From: Streptomyces sp. YS415
GTDB taxonomy: Bacteria; Actinomycetota; Actinomycetes; Streptomycetales; Streptomycetaceae
Assembly: GCF_023544665.1 (NCBI RefSeq)
Contig: NZ_JAMJFL010000032.1
Span: 23,065 to 87,064 of the forward strand
DNA: 64,000 bases
Reading direction: 5' to 3'
Shown here: piece by piece, positions 33,801 through 42,506 of the stretch
Numbering within the stretch: the first letter of the stretch is position 1
Layout of the letters: the number at the start of each line of letters is the position of its first letter
The notes under the pieces: generated by a model
What the model was told of the DNA's origin: nothing
What the model saw: the letters and a program-made list of their open reading frames with translations, nothing else
Database searches by the model: none
Made by a program: the position numbers and the translations under genes

Positions 33801-34849
33801 CAGGTGAGCGCTCCGTCCAGATCCAGGACGACCGCGTTGCGGAAGCCGTGGCCGTCCAGCCGGTGCCCCTCGGGCATCTCGACGCCGTCCACGACGACGA
33901 CCGTGTAGGGCTCCTCGGGACCCGGGACGCCCGCGGGGTCGAACGGGGGCCGCTCGGCGAACTCGGCGCCCAGCAGGTTCTCCAGCTCGGCGAAGGCGGA
34001 CACCACCATCCGGGTCGGCCCGGCCCCGTCCTCCTGCTCCCGGTGCAGGGCGTGCGGCAGCCACTTGGTCCACTCCCACTCCCGGCGCCGCTCGTCCGAC
34101 ACGCATACGACGATCCACACGTCGTCGGCCGAGTGGAACACCGCGAGCTGCGCCAGCATGGCCCGCACCAGTCCGCGTACGCGCTCCTGGTCCCCCCGGA
34201 AGAGCACCCGCGCCCAGGACTTGAGGTAGATCCCGATCGGCTGGTCGGGCACGGTCGAGTAGGCGCGGATGAAACTGCGCAGCGCGTGCGCGCTCAGCGG
34301 CTCCAGGTCCTCCACCGGATTGGTCGACAGCGGCGCCAGCCGCAGTGCCAGCTTCTGCTCGCCGACGGCGACCCGGACCTCGCCGAAGTCCTCGTCAGCG
34401 ACCCGGCGTTCCCACAGCCGTGAGGTGCGCGCCGTGCCGATCAGCGCGTCGGGCGCGGGATGCCGCCACGCCAGGGCGCGCTGCTGGTCGGCGACGGCGC
34501 CGCGCACCTTACGGCGGATCTGGCCCAGGTAGCGCAGGTAGTCCCGGCGCTCCCCCTTGAGGCGCTGCTTGCGCTCCCCGGCCCGGCGCATGACCTGGCC
34601 GACCATCATCGCGGCGGCCGACAGGACCATCATGCCGAGGGCCAGGTACATGAAGCCGCTGACCGCGCCCGGCCTGATGAACATCAGCATCATCGACACC
34701 GACATCAGCGCCATCGGCAGGTAGTTCCACAGTGCCGAGGAGTCGGGCACCAGCTCCGGCAGGACCGGCGGCTCCTGGAGGCTCAGCTCGCCCGACGGCA
34801 TGTCCGGTCCGCGGCGGCGGGCCGGCCTGCGGAAGAGGGTCACGCTCAA
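30848..34849 (-). CDS. eccC: T7SS core ATPase EccC (three FtsK/SpoIIIE domains)
   Basis: 1,333 residues, a complete fused EccC. Two transmembrane helices (about 42-85) are followed by a DUF-type stalk and three FtsK/SpoIIIE ATPase domains. Walker A motifs: GATGSGKS near residue 481, GGPQSGKS near 840 and GDTESGKT near 1121. Domain 1 has a full Walker B with Glu (FVVVDEFSELL), whereas domains 2 and 3 read VDGW and VDDYD, as usual when only the first domain hydrolyses ATP strongly. EccC recognises substrate tails and drives export through the membrane complex. The start is TTG 34849, because GGAG sits 7 bases before it; GTG 34843 is the alternative. Divergent from eccD; unlike eccD it lacks the shared promoter. 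Confidence 0.95.
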   Translation of the reverse strand: MSVTLFRRPARRRGPDMPSGELSLQEPPVLPELVPDSSALWNYLPMALMSVSMMLMFIRPGAVSGFMYLALGMMVLSAAAMMVGQVMRRAGERKQRLKGERRDYLRYLGQIRRKVRGAVADQQRALAWRHPAPDALIGTARTSRLWERRVADEDFGEVRVAVGEQKLALRLAPLSTNPVEDLEPLSAHALRSFIRAYSTVPDQPIGIYLKSWARVLFRGDQERVRGLVRAMLAQLAVFHSADDVWIVVCVSDERRREWEWTKWLPHALHREQEDGAGPTRMVVSAFAELENLLGAEFAERPPFDPAGVPGPEEPYTVVVVDGVEMPEGHRLDGHGFRNAVVLDLDGALTWRPGRVTLRLEIDGDEVGLVRTDRDRKEQKTRLGRPDTLGVTGATALGKVLAPYRPSLGTETSQQPTGNVGLTRLLGIGDLHAHDPATLWERYSGGARLRAPVAVDGNGMPVELDIKESAQGGTGPHGMLIGATGSGKSELLRTLVLALALTNSSETLNFVLVDFKGGATFLGLDELPHTSAVITNLADEVALVSRMQDALHGEMIRRQELLRAAGNFTSALEYEKARASGAPLDPLPSLFVVVDEFSELLAAHRDFMELFVMIGRLGRSLGVHLLLASQRLDEGRIHQLEGHLSYRIGLRTFSAMESRGVLGVPDAYELPAQPGNGYLKTAGVQELTRFRAAYVSGAHRRRTGESVRARVAGQVMPWTTDWVVPRRPVEPSEEPDGTGPEAEADENDTETLLAVAVERLRHAGPPAHQVWLPPLEEPPALDQLLPPLVPDPRYGLTTADWSLRGRLTVPVGIVDKPFEQVRDLLTVDLSGAGGHVIVAGGPQSGKSTLVRSLMAALALTHTPREVQFYCLDFGGGTLSSLAGLPHVAGVAPRLDTERVGRTISEVNALLESREQMFLRHGIDSMPTYRRRRAAGEFADEPHGDVFLVVDGWSTVRQDFDRSLPAFNALAARGLNYGIHLVVTVSRWSELSSAVRDQAGTRLELRMGDPMDSEHPSRQAATVPRVPGRGLTGDHSHYLGALPRIDGGDGVEDLSEAVAALVDAVAENWTGPSAPPLRMLPTVLPAADLPSPAGDFKVALGLEEERLSPVWHDFSENPHLIAIGDTESGKTNLLRLVARAITERYTPAEARIMVVDYRRTLVEAVPEEYRLGHAVAAEGLKDLIAGTVRAAQARTPGPDISPARMKRADWWQGPRLFILVDDYDMVANGPANQPLAPLIEHLAMGWEVGVHVIVARAASGAARGMGDQLMRRLNEANTPALQLSCPPSEGVLFSGLKSRILPPGRAFHIARRKVVQVQTAMVEGDTEEEADGQAG

Positions 34850-34973
34850 CGTAGGACTCCTTCACGGGCTGGGGGCGCCGAGGCCTTGGCGCAAGGTGTC
34901 CGGCGGTGGTGGTGACGCCCGGGCCGGGACCGGAGAGGTCCGGATCGCTGACCGAGAAAAGGCGTCCGCCTCT

Positions 34974-35001
34974 CGAACCGCACGGGCGAAGACCGCGTAG
35001 A
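34974..35001 (+). promoter_or_regulatory. ECF-type promoter P20 for the eccD operon
   Basis: Plus strand: -35 CGAACC (34974-34979), 16-base spacer, -10 CGTAGA (34996-35001). It would start transcription near 35008, 114 bases before eccD, and place the structural T7SS operon in the regulon. Confidence 0.65.
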
Positions 35002-35054
35002 GGCGAGTAGCACGAGCGTGGTCCTGATCGTCCGCTCCGCCCGTGCGCAGTCAT

Positions 35055-35088
35055 ACTATGCATAACTCACCTAAACCACATAGTGGTT
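35055..35088. promoter_or_regulatory. AT-rich operator-like palindrome between eccC and eccD
   Basis: AACCAC-ATA-GTGGTT (35074-35088) is a perfect 6-base-arm palindrome in the most AT-rich stretch of the gap; TATGCATA (35058-35065) lies next to it. On the minus strand TAGTAT (near 35055) could serve as a -10 for eccC. The palindrome would then cover the -35 region, as expected for a repressor site. Confidence 0.4.
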
Positions 35089-35121
35089 GAGAAGAGACAA
35101 GAAGGGCGTGGGTCGGCTCCC

Positions 35122-36522
35122 ATGACCGAGAGTCAGGCGGCGGCGTTGTGCCACCTCACCGTGCGCGCCCCCGATCAGAGCATCGATCTCGCGGTCCCCT
35201 CCGACATCCCCGTGGCCGACCTGCTGCCCGCCCTGCTCGACTTCTGCGGCCAGGAGGTGGAGGAGGCCGGCGCCGATCACGGCGGGTGGGTCCTCCAGCG
35301 CCTGGGCGAGGCACCGTTCGACGAGGAGGCGACGCTGGCGGGCCTGGAGGTGCGCGACGGCGCCACCCTGCACCTGCGCCCGCGCTCCGAGACGCTGCCC
35401 GAAGTACACCTGGACGACCTGGTCGACGGCATCGCCACCACGATGCGGGACCGCCCCCACGGCTGGTCACCGCTGGCCGGGCGCCGGCAGCTGCTGGGGA
35501 TGGCGTCGGCCGCGGTCGCGGTGTGCGTCGTCGCCCTCGCGCTGCCCGGCGGGAGCGGGGTGCTGAGGGCGGTCGCCGCCACGGTGGCCGGCCTGCTGCT
35601 GATCGCCGGAGCGGCGTCGGCCAGCCGCGCGGTGGGCGACGCGGGCGCCGGCGCCGCCCTGGGCTTCGTGGCCGTGCCCTGCCTGGCCCTGGCCGGCTGG
35701 CTGCTGCCCGGCGGGGCGATCGAGGGCGACCAGGCCTGGGAGGTGTTCGGCGCCCGACTGCTGGCCGCGTCGGCCGCCGCCGCCGGCGCCTCCGTCCTCG
35801 CCCTGGCCGCCGTCGCCGCCTACCCGGCGCTCTTCATGGCGGTGTGCGTGGCCGCCGCCGCCGGCGCGCTCACCGGGACACTGATGCTGCTGGCCGACCT
35901 GCCGCCCGGCCACAGCGCGAGCCTCACGGCCCTGGTGGCGGTCGTCTTCGGCGCGTTCGTCCCCTCGCTGGCCTTCCGCCTGTCCGGGCTGCGGATGCCG
36001 CCGCTGCCCACCAACGCCGCACAGCTCCAGGAGGGCATCGAGCCGCACTCCACCACGGTGGTCGCCGCCCGCGCCGTCCTGGCCGACCAGTGGATGACCG
36101 GCCTGTACGGCGCCGCCGGAGCCGTCTGCGCGGCCTGCCTGGCCGCCCTCACCCACGACCCGAACCTGCCGGAGACACTGACCTCGCTCACCCTCTGCCT
36201 GCTCCTGCTGCTGCACGCACGGGGCCTCGGCAACGTCTGGCAGCGGCTGTCGCTGACCGTCCCCGGCGCCGCCGGCGGCGCCCTGCTCGCCCTGGGCGCG
36301 GCCACGGGCATGTCCCCCGGCGGCCGGCTGCTCCTGGCCGCCGGACTGCTCGCGCTCACCGCCGGCCTGGCCATCGCCTCCTGGACGGTCCCCGGCCGCC
36401 GCCTGGTGCCCTACTGGGGACGCGCCGCCGAACTCCTGCACTCCCTGACCGCCATCGCCCTGCTGCCGCTGGCCCTGTGGGTCCTCGGCGCCTACGCCGC
36501 GCTGCGCGCGATCAAAGGCTGA
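35122..36522 (+). CDS. eccD: T7SS membrane channel component EccD
   Basis: 466 residues from ATG 35122 (an in-frame GTG at 35083 is possible, but the added 13 residues are poor). The N-terminal about 85 residues form a ubiquitin-like (YukD) domain (LCHLTVRAPDQSIDLAVPSD, then GATLHLRPRSETLPEVHLDD). Eleven hydrophobic segments follow, the standard EccD topology (LLGMASAAVAVCVVALALPG, ALWVLGAYAALRAIKG as the last). EccD dimers line the export pore. First gene of the T7SS operon, 15 bases from eccB. Confidence 0.93.
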   Translation: MTESQAAALCHLTVRAPDQSIDLAVPSDIPVADLLPALLDFCGQEVEEAGADHGGWVLQRLGEAPFDEEATLAGLEVRDGATLHLRPRSETLPEVHLDDLVDGIATTMRDRPHGWSPLAGRRQLLGMASAAVAVCVVALALPGGSGVLRAVAATVAGLLLIAGAASASRAVGDAGAGAALGFVAVPCLALAGWLLPGGAIEGDQAWEVFGARLLAASAAAAGASVLALAAVAAYPALFMAVCVAAAAGALTGTLMLLADLPPGHSASLTALVAVVFGAFVPSLAFRLSGLRMPPLPTNAAQLQEGIEPHSTTVVAARAVLADQWMTGLYGAAGAVCAACLAALTHDPNLPETLTSLTLCLLLLLHARGLGNVWQRLSLTVPGAAGGALLALGAATGMSPGGRLLLAAGLLALTAGLAIASWTVPGRRLVPYWGRAAELLHSLTAIALLPLALWVLGAYAALRAIKG

Positions 36523-36537
36523 ACGGGGGAGCCGGCC

Positions 36538-38049
36538 GTGCAAACCAAACGCGACCAGGTCCAGGCCCACATGTTCGTCATGGGCCGCCTGACCTCCAGC
36601 ATGCTCCGGGCCGACCCGGACGCCCCGGAGAGCCCCCAGGGCCGCACCAACCGCGGCACCGCCATCGGCGCCCTGATCGCCGTCGTCATCTGCGCGGGAG
36701 CCTTCGTCTTCGGCCTCATCAAACCCGGCACCACCGACTCCTGGCGCACCTCCGGCGCCCTGGTCGTCAACCGGGACACCGGGTCGCGCTACCTGTACCT
36801 CGACGGGCGGCTGCGCCCGGTGTACAACTACGCCTCCGCCCGCCTGCTGGCGGGCCCAGACCTGAAGACCACCACCGTCGGCGGCCGTTCCCTGCGCGGC
36901 ACCCCTCTCGGCCCCCCGGTGGGCGTGCCCGGCGCCCCGGACACCCTGCCTTCCCCAGGCGACCTGGTCTCCGACGCCTGGCTGGTCTGCTCCCGGCCCG
37001 CCGACACCCCGCCGGGCACGGACGACGGGACCGACGGCGCCCGCCCCCGCACGGCGACCGTCCTGGCAGTCGGCACCGGCCAGGACGGCCAGGCCCCGGA
37101 CGACGGCCGCGGACTGCTGGTGCGCGGGCCGGACGGGACGGCCCACCTCGTGTGGCGGGGCAGCCGCCTGCGCCTGGACACCGCCTCACGCGCCGCCACC
37201 TCGCTGGGCTACGCCTCCACCGCGCCGTTGGACGTGTCGGCCGCCTTCCTCTCCGCCCTGCCCGCCGGCCCCGACCTCAAGGCCGCCCCGGTCCCCGGCC
37301 GAGGCGGCACCGGACCGAATCTGGGCGGCCGGCCCACCCGTATCGGCCAGCTCTTCAAGGTCGCCGTACCCGGCTCGACCCCCCGGCTGCACCTGCTGCG
37401 CCAGGACGGCCTCGTACCCCTCACCGACACCGCCGCCGCGCTGCTCCTCGGCGACCCCGCCACCCGGCGCGACGCGTACGACGGAGGAACCGCGCTGGTG
37501 CGCCGGCTCGGGCCGGACGCCCTCGACGGCAACCTGGCGACCGGCGCGCCCGCCGCCGGCCTGGGCGCCGGCCTGCCCCCCTCACCGCCGCGCGTGACCG
37601 GCGTGCCCGCCAACCGGATGCCCTGCGCCCAGGTGTCACCTGGCGCGGACGGCACCCGCGTCGCCGTGACCCTCGTGGCACGGGACGGACTCGGACCGGC
37701 CGCGCAGCCGCCCGCCGAGCACCGGGCGCCGGCCTGCCTGCCCGTGGACGAGATCGTCGTCCCCCCGGGACGCGGCGCACTGGTCCGCGTCCTGGGCGCG
37801 GCGGGCACCGAACTGGGCGCCACCACCTACCTGGTCACCGACACCGGCATGAAGTACGGCGTCCCGCGCCCCGAGGACCTGGCGGCGCTCGGCCACTCCG
37901 AGGCCGCGGCGACCGCGCTGCCGTCACTCCTGCTGTCGATGCTGCCCACCGGCCCGGACCTCGGCGTGGAGAGCGCCGCGACGGGCCAGCCCACCACGAC
38001 CACACCGAAATGTTCCGGAACGCGTCGAGTCGAAGGGAAAGCACCATGA
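36538..38049 (+). CDS. eccB: T7SS core component EccB
   Basis: 503 residues from GTG 36538 with GGGGGAG upstream. The cytoplasmic start MQTKRDQVQAHMFVMGRL and HM-x-x-RL pattern are typical of EccB; one transmembrane helix spans about 41-61 (TAIGALIAVVICAGAFVFGL). A large extracytoplasmic part follows with the EccB repeat-domain pattern (SGALVVNRDTGSRYLYLDGR, PVYNYASARLL, CAQVSPG..., TDTGMKYGVPRPEDLAALG). Paired cysteines (WLVCSRP; MPCAQV, PACLPV) suggest disulfides outside. The last residues overlap the next gene by 4 bases (ATGA), implying coupled translation. Confidence 0.93.
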   Translation: MQTKRDQVQAHMFVMGRLTSSMLRADPDAPESPQGRTNRGTAIGALIAVVICAGAFVFGLIKPGTTDSWRTSGALVVNRDTGSRYLYLDGRLRPVYNYASARLLAGPDLKTTTVGGRSLRGTPLGPPVGVPGAPDTLPSPGDLVSDAWLVCSRPADTPPGTDDGTDGARPRTATVLAVGTGQDGQAPDDGRGLLVRGPDGTAHLVWRGSRLRLDTASRAATSLGYASTAPLDVSAAFLSALPAGPDLKAAPVPGRGGTGPNLGGRPTRIGQLFKVAVPGSTPRLHLLRQDGLVPLTDTAAALLLGDPATRRDAYDGGTALVRRLGPDALDGNLATGAPAAGLGAGLPPSPPRVTGVPANRMPCAQVSPGADGTRVAVTLVARDGLGPAAQPPAEHRAPACLPVDEIVVPPGRGALVRVLGAAGTELGATTYLVTDTGMKYGVPRPEDLAALGHSEAAATALPSLLLSMLPTGPDLGVESAATGQPTTTTPKCSGTRRVEGKAP

Positions 38050-38399
38050 GCAACTTGCAGTCAGCGAATCTCCAGGACATCCAACGGATCCGCAACGCCA
38101 CCGACATGGCGCACGAGGGCATCACGCGCATCATGTACGACGTCCACACCACGAAGACCGACCTGAGCCGAGGCTACGGGGGAGGCGACGGTGTGGAGTT
38201 CCAGAAACTGATCGACCTGTGGCTGGAGCAGGCCCGAGTGGTCCTGAACGAACTGGAGGGACTCGACACGTCACTCGCCACAGCCATCGGCCTGAAGTCG
38301 TCGATGCAGGACGAGAACCTCCAGGAGATCAAGGACCACAGCAGCCAGTCGGACTACGTCATCGAGCAACTCATCCTCGGCCCCAACCGAGGCGTGTAG
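38046..38399 (+). CDS. Esx/WXG100-like small helical protein lacking the WXG turn
   Basis: 117 residues from ATG 38046, coupled to eccB by a 4-base overlap. Two long amphipathic helices are evident (LQDIQRIRNATDMAHEGITR; FQKLIDLWLEQARVVLNELE) separated by a loop reading YGGGDG instead of W-x-G. The C-terminus has DYVIEQ, near but not equal to the YxxxD/E export signal. Position before a canonical WXG100 gene suggests it is the heterodimer partner, the CFP-10/ESAT-6 arrangement. That assignment rests on size, helicity and context. Confidence 0.75.
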   Translation: MSNLQSANLQDIQRIRNATDMAHEGITRIMYDVHTTKTDLSRGYGGGDGVEFQKLIDLWLEQARVVLNELEGLDTSLATAIGLKSSMQDENLQEIKDHSSQSDYVIEQLILGPNRGV

Positions 38400-38433
38400 G
38401 ACCGGTCGGCAAGCGAAACGAGAGGAACGGGCC

Positions 38434-38739
38434 ATGAGTGACCTGACAGACGGCATCATCCACGTCGAATACAACAGAGTGACCGACGCGTCGGACAACC
38501 TCATCGCGCAGACGGTCGCGCTGGAAACCACACTCGACAACCTCGAGGCGGAGATCGCCGCGCTGATCACCGAATGGAGTGGCACGGACCAGGCGGTGTA
38601 CCTGGGAAGGCAGGCCAACTGGGACGCGGCCGTCAAGGCGATGGGGAAGATCCTCACGACGAACGCGGTCCTGCTCGAGAAGCTGGGCGAGAACTACAAG
38701 TACTACGAGCGTATGGCGGCTCAGGCGCTGGAGCGCTAG
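38434..38739 (+). CDS. WXG100-family T7SS substrate (EsxA/EsxB-like)
   Basis: 101 residues, the canonical family length. Helix 1 spans about 5-45, the turn W48-S49-G50 is the WXG motif, helix 2 follows (AVYLGRQANWDAAVKAMGKI...). The tail contains Y88-K-Y-Y-E92, an exact YxxxE general T7SS export signal read by EccC. No signal peptide, as expected. Located 34 bases after the preceding Esx-like gene; the two probably form a co-secreted antiparallel heterodimer. Confidence 0.93.
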   Translation: MSDLTDGIIHVEYNRVTDASDNLIAQTVALETTLDNLEAEIAALITEWSGTDQAVYLGRQANWDAAVKAMGKILTTNAVLLEKLGENYKYYERMAAQALER

Positions 38740-38834
38740 CGCCCGGTCCGGCCGGCCGGCGCGCACCCACCGGCCGGCCGGACCGCGAGCCCTCGACACG
38801 GCATCAGCGTGACGCGATCCCTTAGGAGTGCCCC

Positions 38835-39299
38835 GTGCCGGAAGAACACAAGACCGTCCACCTGGACCGCAAGTGGCTCGAGTCCTTCCTCACCCATGAA
38901 CTCGTGCCCTTCAGGAAGAACCTCGAGAAGCTGCTGGAGGACGAACCCGGCACGAACACCCCCTCCATGTGGAAGCTGCTCGGCGGCGTGGTCGACACCG
39001 CCAACCTGGAGCAGGCGAAACCCCTGGCGCTCGGCCAGCTCGTGAAGAGCGAGCAACTCGGGGGGAAGCAGCTCAACGACCAGGTGCGCGCGTCGGCCGA
39101 ATCCATCGACACCACCCTGAAGAAGCAGGTGGAACTCTTCCGGACGCTGGAGGAGGACATCCAGGAGGTCATCGACCTCCATATGAAGGCACAGTCGGAT
39201 TCGCTGGAGGACATCGCCGGACGGGACTTCCTGGAACGTCTCGAGGACAGCACGATCATCATCGAAGGGCCGAGCGGGTCCGGCCTCCCCGAGGAATAA
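38835..39299 (+). CDS. Conserved-context helical protein in the T7SS operon
   Basis: 154 residues from GTG 38835 preceded by AGGAG. Almost entirely helical, rich in Leu, Glu, Lys and Gln (QLVKSEQLGGKQLNDQVRAS, LKKQVELFRTLEEDIQEVID). There is no cysteine, membrane segment or signal peptide. I do not recognise the family. Size, helicity and its place between a WXG100 gene and an AAWKG-family gene suggest a further Esx-like partner or an adaptor for the large substrate that follows. Confidence 0.75.
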   Translation: MPEEHKTVHLDRKWLESFLTHELVPFRKNLEKLLEDEPGTNTPSMWKLLGGVVDTANLEQAKPLALGQLVKSEQLGGKQLNDQVRASAESIDTTLKKQVELFRTLEEDIQEVIDLHMKAQSDSLEDIAGRDFLERLEDSTIIIEGPSGSGLPEE

Positions 39300-39369
39300 C
39301 CGCGCCGCCGGGCCGTGCGTCCGCCACGTCCGTCCTCGCGCCCGCGCCCGGCGTCGGAAAGGAGTCCCC

Positions 39370-42300
39370 GTGAGCACCCCTACCGGAAACATGCCGGACC
39401 CGTGGAAGGATGCCGTCACCTTCCTGACCGGCTATCCCGTACCGGCCCGCGCCCAGTTGTTCGAGGAGCTGAAGGGCACGAGCGACGCTCCGATGCTGAA
39501 GGTGGAGATCACCCGCATCAGCGAGAACGACTTCTCCCACGCGAACAGCGGCCCGCAGGTGGACAAGACCGACTTCGTCATCCCCTTCGCCCGGGACGAC
39601 GGAGGCGACATGAGCTTCCACGCCGCGCGCCTGACGTTCATCGGCATGGGGACGGAGAAGGACCCGGCGACGGGCCAGGAGAAGGGCGTCCTCCCCCTCG
39701 GCACCGTGCGCCACGGCGGTAAGTTCCAGAGCGATATCGAGAACCACGCCGGAATGTCCGGCCGGCCCACCTGGGACACCTCCCTGCTCTACCAGTACAT
39801 CCACGGATCCGGACTCGCCCTGCGGGAACTGCTCTACATGCCGGGCGGCACCCACGGTTTCGAGTGGAGCGGAGCGAAGGTGCCGCCGCAGGACGTGGTC
39901 GACCTCGCCACGTTCGACCGGGCGGGCGACGCCTTCGACCGGGTCGCCCGTGTCTTCCGGCAGAGTGCGGAGCAGACCAGCCAGTGGCAGGAGTCCCTCG
40001 GCAAGGAGGACGCGGCCTGGCTCGGACAGGGAGCCAGTGTCTTCCACGACCTGGTCCGCTGGCTGAACCGCAACTACGAGAGGTTCACCGAGGACTTCCA
40101 GATCGTCTCGGGGCGCTCCGTCCAGGCGCAGAACCTCCAGCGGGCGAAGGAGGAACTGCGCGCCGTCGCCCAGGGCATGTACGACGCCTGGAGCACCTGG
40201 TACGGAGAGAAAGGCCATCCGCTGTGGTGGGTGCACGACCTGGTCGACAAGGTGTACGCGGAAACCCTCCACAACAACCGCGGCGCTCTCGGGTACGAGG
40301 TCAAGACGCGGACCTACGCCAACTCCATGGGCGTGGACATCAGGTACGAGGTCGACACGTACGGCATGGCCCACTTCCACCACCACGCCCGTATCCCGTT
40401 CGAGAACCTGGACTTCGGACCGCTGAGCGAGATCAGTACCTGGAAGACGCTCAGCGAAAAGGCCATCAGCCTGTGGGGCGAGCACGCGGACAGAACGATC
40501 GGTGAGGCGGCGCGCACGGCGATGGCGTCCGTCTTCAACGTGTGGAACAACATGGGCACGTTCCCCGTCGCCGAGCTGAAAGCCATGAGCCTTTACGGCG
40601 AGTACCAGAAGGACAAGGCGGAAAAGGCCGAGATCGATCAGGAGAAGGATCGCCAGAAGCTGGACGACGACAAGGCGAAGGCCGACAAAGAGCTCGATGA
40701 CATGAAGGCGAAAGCCGACAAGGACGCGGAGGACCTGGCGGCCCAGAACAAGGCCAACCACGACGAGTACATGGACATGCTGGAGAAGCAGCGGGAGGAG
40801 GACCTGAAGGCCAAGGAAGAGGCCGAGGCGAAGGCCGACGCACGATACGCGGCAGAGCAGGCGAGGCTCGAGAAGGAGAGACAGAAGGCCGAGGAACTGG
40901 CCGCCCAGCAGAAGAAGGAAGCCGACGAGCGGTACCAGGAGGAGCTGCGGAGGCAGGAAGAGCTGCAGGCGAAGGCCGATGCGGAGGCCAAGCGCCGGGA
41001 GGAGGAGAACAGTCGCCTGGCGGCCAATCAGCTCGTCACCGACAACCAGCGCTACCAGGACAGCCTCAAGAGGGACCAACTGCGCGAGAAGCAGGCGCAG
41101 GAACTCGCCGACAAACAGGAGGCAGAGCGAAAGAAGAGGGAGGAGGAGCTCGCGGCCCGCCAGGACGAGGAGAGGAAGAGGCTGGAGGCGGAACGCAAGG
41201 CGGCGGGCGACGCCGCCAAGGAGGAGGCAACCCGCCGGGAGAAGCTCGAACAGACGCGTTACCAGGACCAGCTCAAGCGGCAGGAGAAGGAAGAGGAACG
41301 GCAGGAGCAGCGCTACCAGGACGAGCTGCGCCGCGCCGACGAACTGCGGGCCCAGCAGGAGAAGCGCCAGGCCGACGAGGACAAGCGCCGCCAGGAGCAG
41401 GAGCGGAAGGCCGAGGAGCAGCGCGAGCAGAGCGAGCGCCGGGCCGAAGAACAACAGGAGGAGCAGCAGCGTCGCCAGGAGAAGCTCCAGGAGGAGCAGC
41501 AACGCCGCCAGGAGGAACTGGAGAAGGACCAGCAACGCCGCCAGGACGAACTGCAGAACGAGCAGAAGCGGCGGCAGGAGGAGCTGGCGAAGGAGCAGAA
41601 GCGCAGCCAGGAAGAGCTGCGGGACCGCCTCGAATCCCCGTACACCCCGCTCCCACCTGTCCTTCCCGACCTGCCCGGCCTTCCCGGACGGTCCCCCGAC
41701 AGCGCCGGAATCCCGAAACTGAACAACGACGGCACGGTCACCGTGACGTACCCGGACGGCACCCGTACGACCATCGACCCGGACTCCGGCACCGTCACCA
41801 CCCGGGACCCCGACGGAACGCTCGACACCGATCCGCTGGACGTCGGCGACCTGATCCGCAACCCGGACGGCAGCACCTCCTCCCTCAACGGCGACGGCTC
41901 GATCGTCACCGACTACCCCGACGGCACCTCCACGGTCCTGGACCCCGACCGGGGAACCATGACCACCGTCCACCCCGACGGGACCACCACCACGGTCCCC
42001 CTCGACTCGCTGAGCAGCGGCACCGGCACCGGCACCGGCAGCAGCTGGGACGCGTACACCGGCCTGCCCTACGAGGAGGAGCTGTACGACTCCTCAGATC
42101 TGTTCAGCGGTACGGGTACATCGAACGGCTCGCCCACGAGCCCCGGCATGATGCCGCCCCGGATGGGTGCCGCCGGCGCCGGAGACGACGGGAGCGCCGA
42201 ACGCCAGCGGTCCGTCCTGAGCAGCGACATCACGAACCGTGGGCCCCGGCCGCAGCCCGGCGTGCCGTACCAGGACGACATCGGCGTCCCGCAGCGGGCC

Positions 42301-42465
42301 GGCACCACCGGTTCACCGATGCCGCCCATGATGCCGCCCATGGCCGGCACGCCCCAGCAGAACGGCAACGAGAGCGGCGACCGGCAGCGCACGGCCTGGG
42401 TGCTGGAAGAAGAGGACGTCTGGGGAATCGACGAGGGCGGCGCCCCCACCGCGATCGGCCGGTGA
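39370..42465 (+). CDS. AAWKG-family T7SS-associated protein with long coiled coil
   Basis: 1,031 residues from GTG 39370 with AAAGGAG upstream. Residues 1 to about 400 match the AAWKG family as I remember it: PDPWKDAVTFLTGYPVPARA, DTSLLYQYIHGSGLALRELL, HGFEWSGAKVPPQDVVDLA, and EDAAWLGQGASVFHDLV, where the family name motif AAWKG reads AAWLG. Then comes a charged coiled coil of about 350 residues (repeats such as QRRQEELEKDQQRRQDEL). A short Pro hinge follows, then a beta-repeat part with tandem YPDGT/DPDxGTxTT/HPDGT units, a Gly/Pro/Met-rich linker, and a conserved tail (RTAWVLEEEDVWG). No signal peptide. Likely a large T7SS substrate or surface appendage protein. Confidence 0.85.
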   Translation: MSTPTGNMPDPWKDAVTFLTGYPVPARAQLFEELKGTSDAPMLKVEITRISENDFSHANSGPQVDKTDFVIPFARDDGGDMSFHAARLTFIGMGTEKDPATGQEKGVLPLGTVRHGGKFQSDIENHAGMSGRPTWDTSLLYQYIHGSGLALRELLYMPGGTHGFEWSGAKVPPQDVVDLATFDRAGDAFDRVARVFRQSAEQTSQWQESLGKEDAAWLGQGASVFHDLVRWLNRNYERFTEDFQIVSGRSVQAQNLQRAKEELRAVAQGMYDAWSTWYGEKGHPLWWVHDLVDKVYAETLHNNRGALGYEVKTRTYANSMGVDIRYEVDTYGMAHFHHHARIPFENLDFGPLSEISTWKTLSEKAISLWGEHADRTIGEAARTAMASVFNVWNNMGTFPVAELKAMSLYGEYQKDKAEKAEIDQEKDRQKLDDDKAKADKELDDMKAKADKDAEDLAAQNKANHDEYMDMLEKQREEDLKAKEEAEAKADARYAAEQARLEKERQKAEELAAQQKKEADERYQEELRRQEELQAKADAEAKRREEENSRLAANQLVTDNQRYQDSLKRDQLREKQAQELADKQEAERKKREEELAARQDEERKRLEAERKAAGDAAKEEATRREKLEQTRYQDQLKRQEKEEERQEQRYQDELRRADELRAQQEKRQADEDKRRQEQERKAEEQREQSERRAEEQQEEQQRRQEKLQEEQQRRQEELEKDQQRRQDELQNEQKRRQEELAKEQKRSQEELRDRLESPYTPLPPVLPDLPGLPGRSPDSAGIPKLNNDGTVTVTYPDGTRTTIDPDSGTVTTRDPDGTLDTDPLDVGDLIRNPDGSTSSLNGDGSIVTDYPDGTSTVLDPDRGTMTTVHPDGTTTTVPLDSLSSGTGTGTGSSWDAYTGLPYEEELYDSSDLFSGTGTSNGSPTSPGMMPPRMGAAGAGDDGSAERQRSVLSSDITNRGPRPQPGVPYQDDIGVPQRAGTTGSPMPPMMPPMAGTPQQNGNESGDRQRTAWVLEEEDVWGIDEGGAPTAIGR

Positions 42466-42506
42466 CGCGGTGATGCCGGTCTGCAACCACTCTGCGGACC
42501 GGATGA

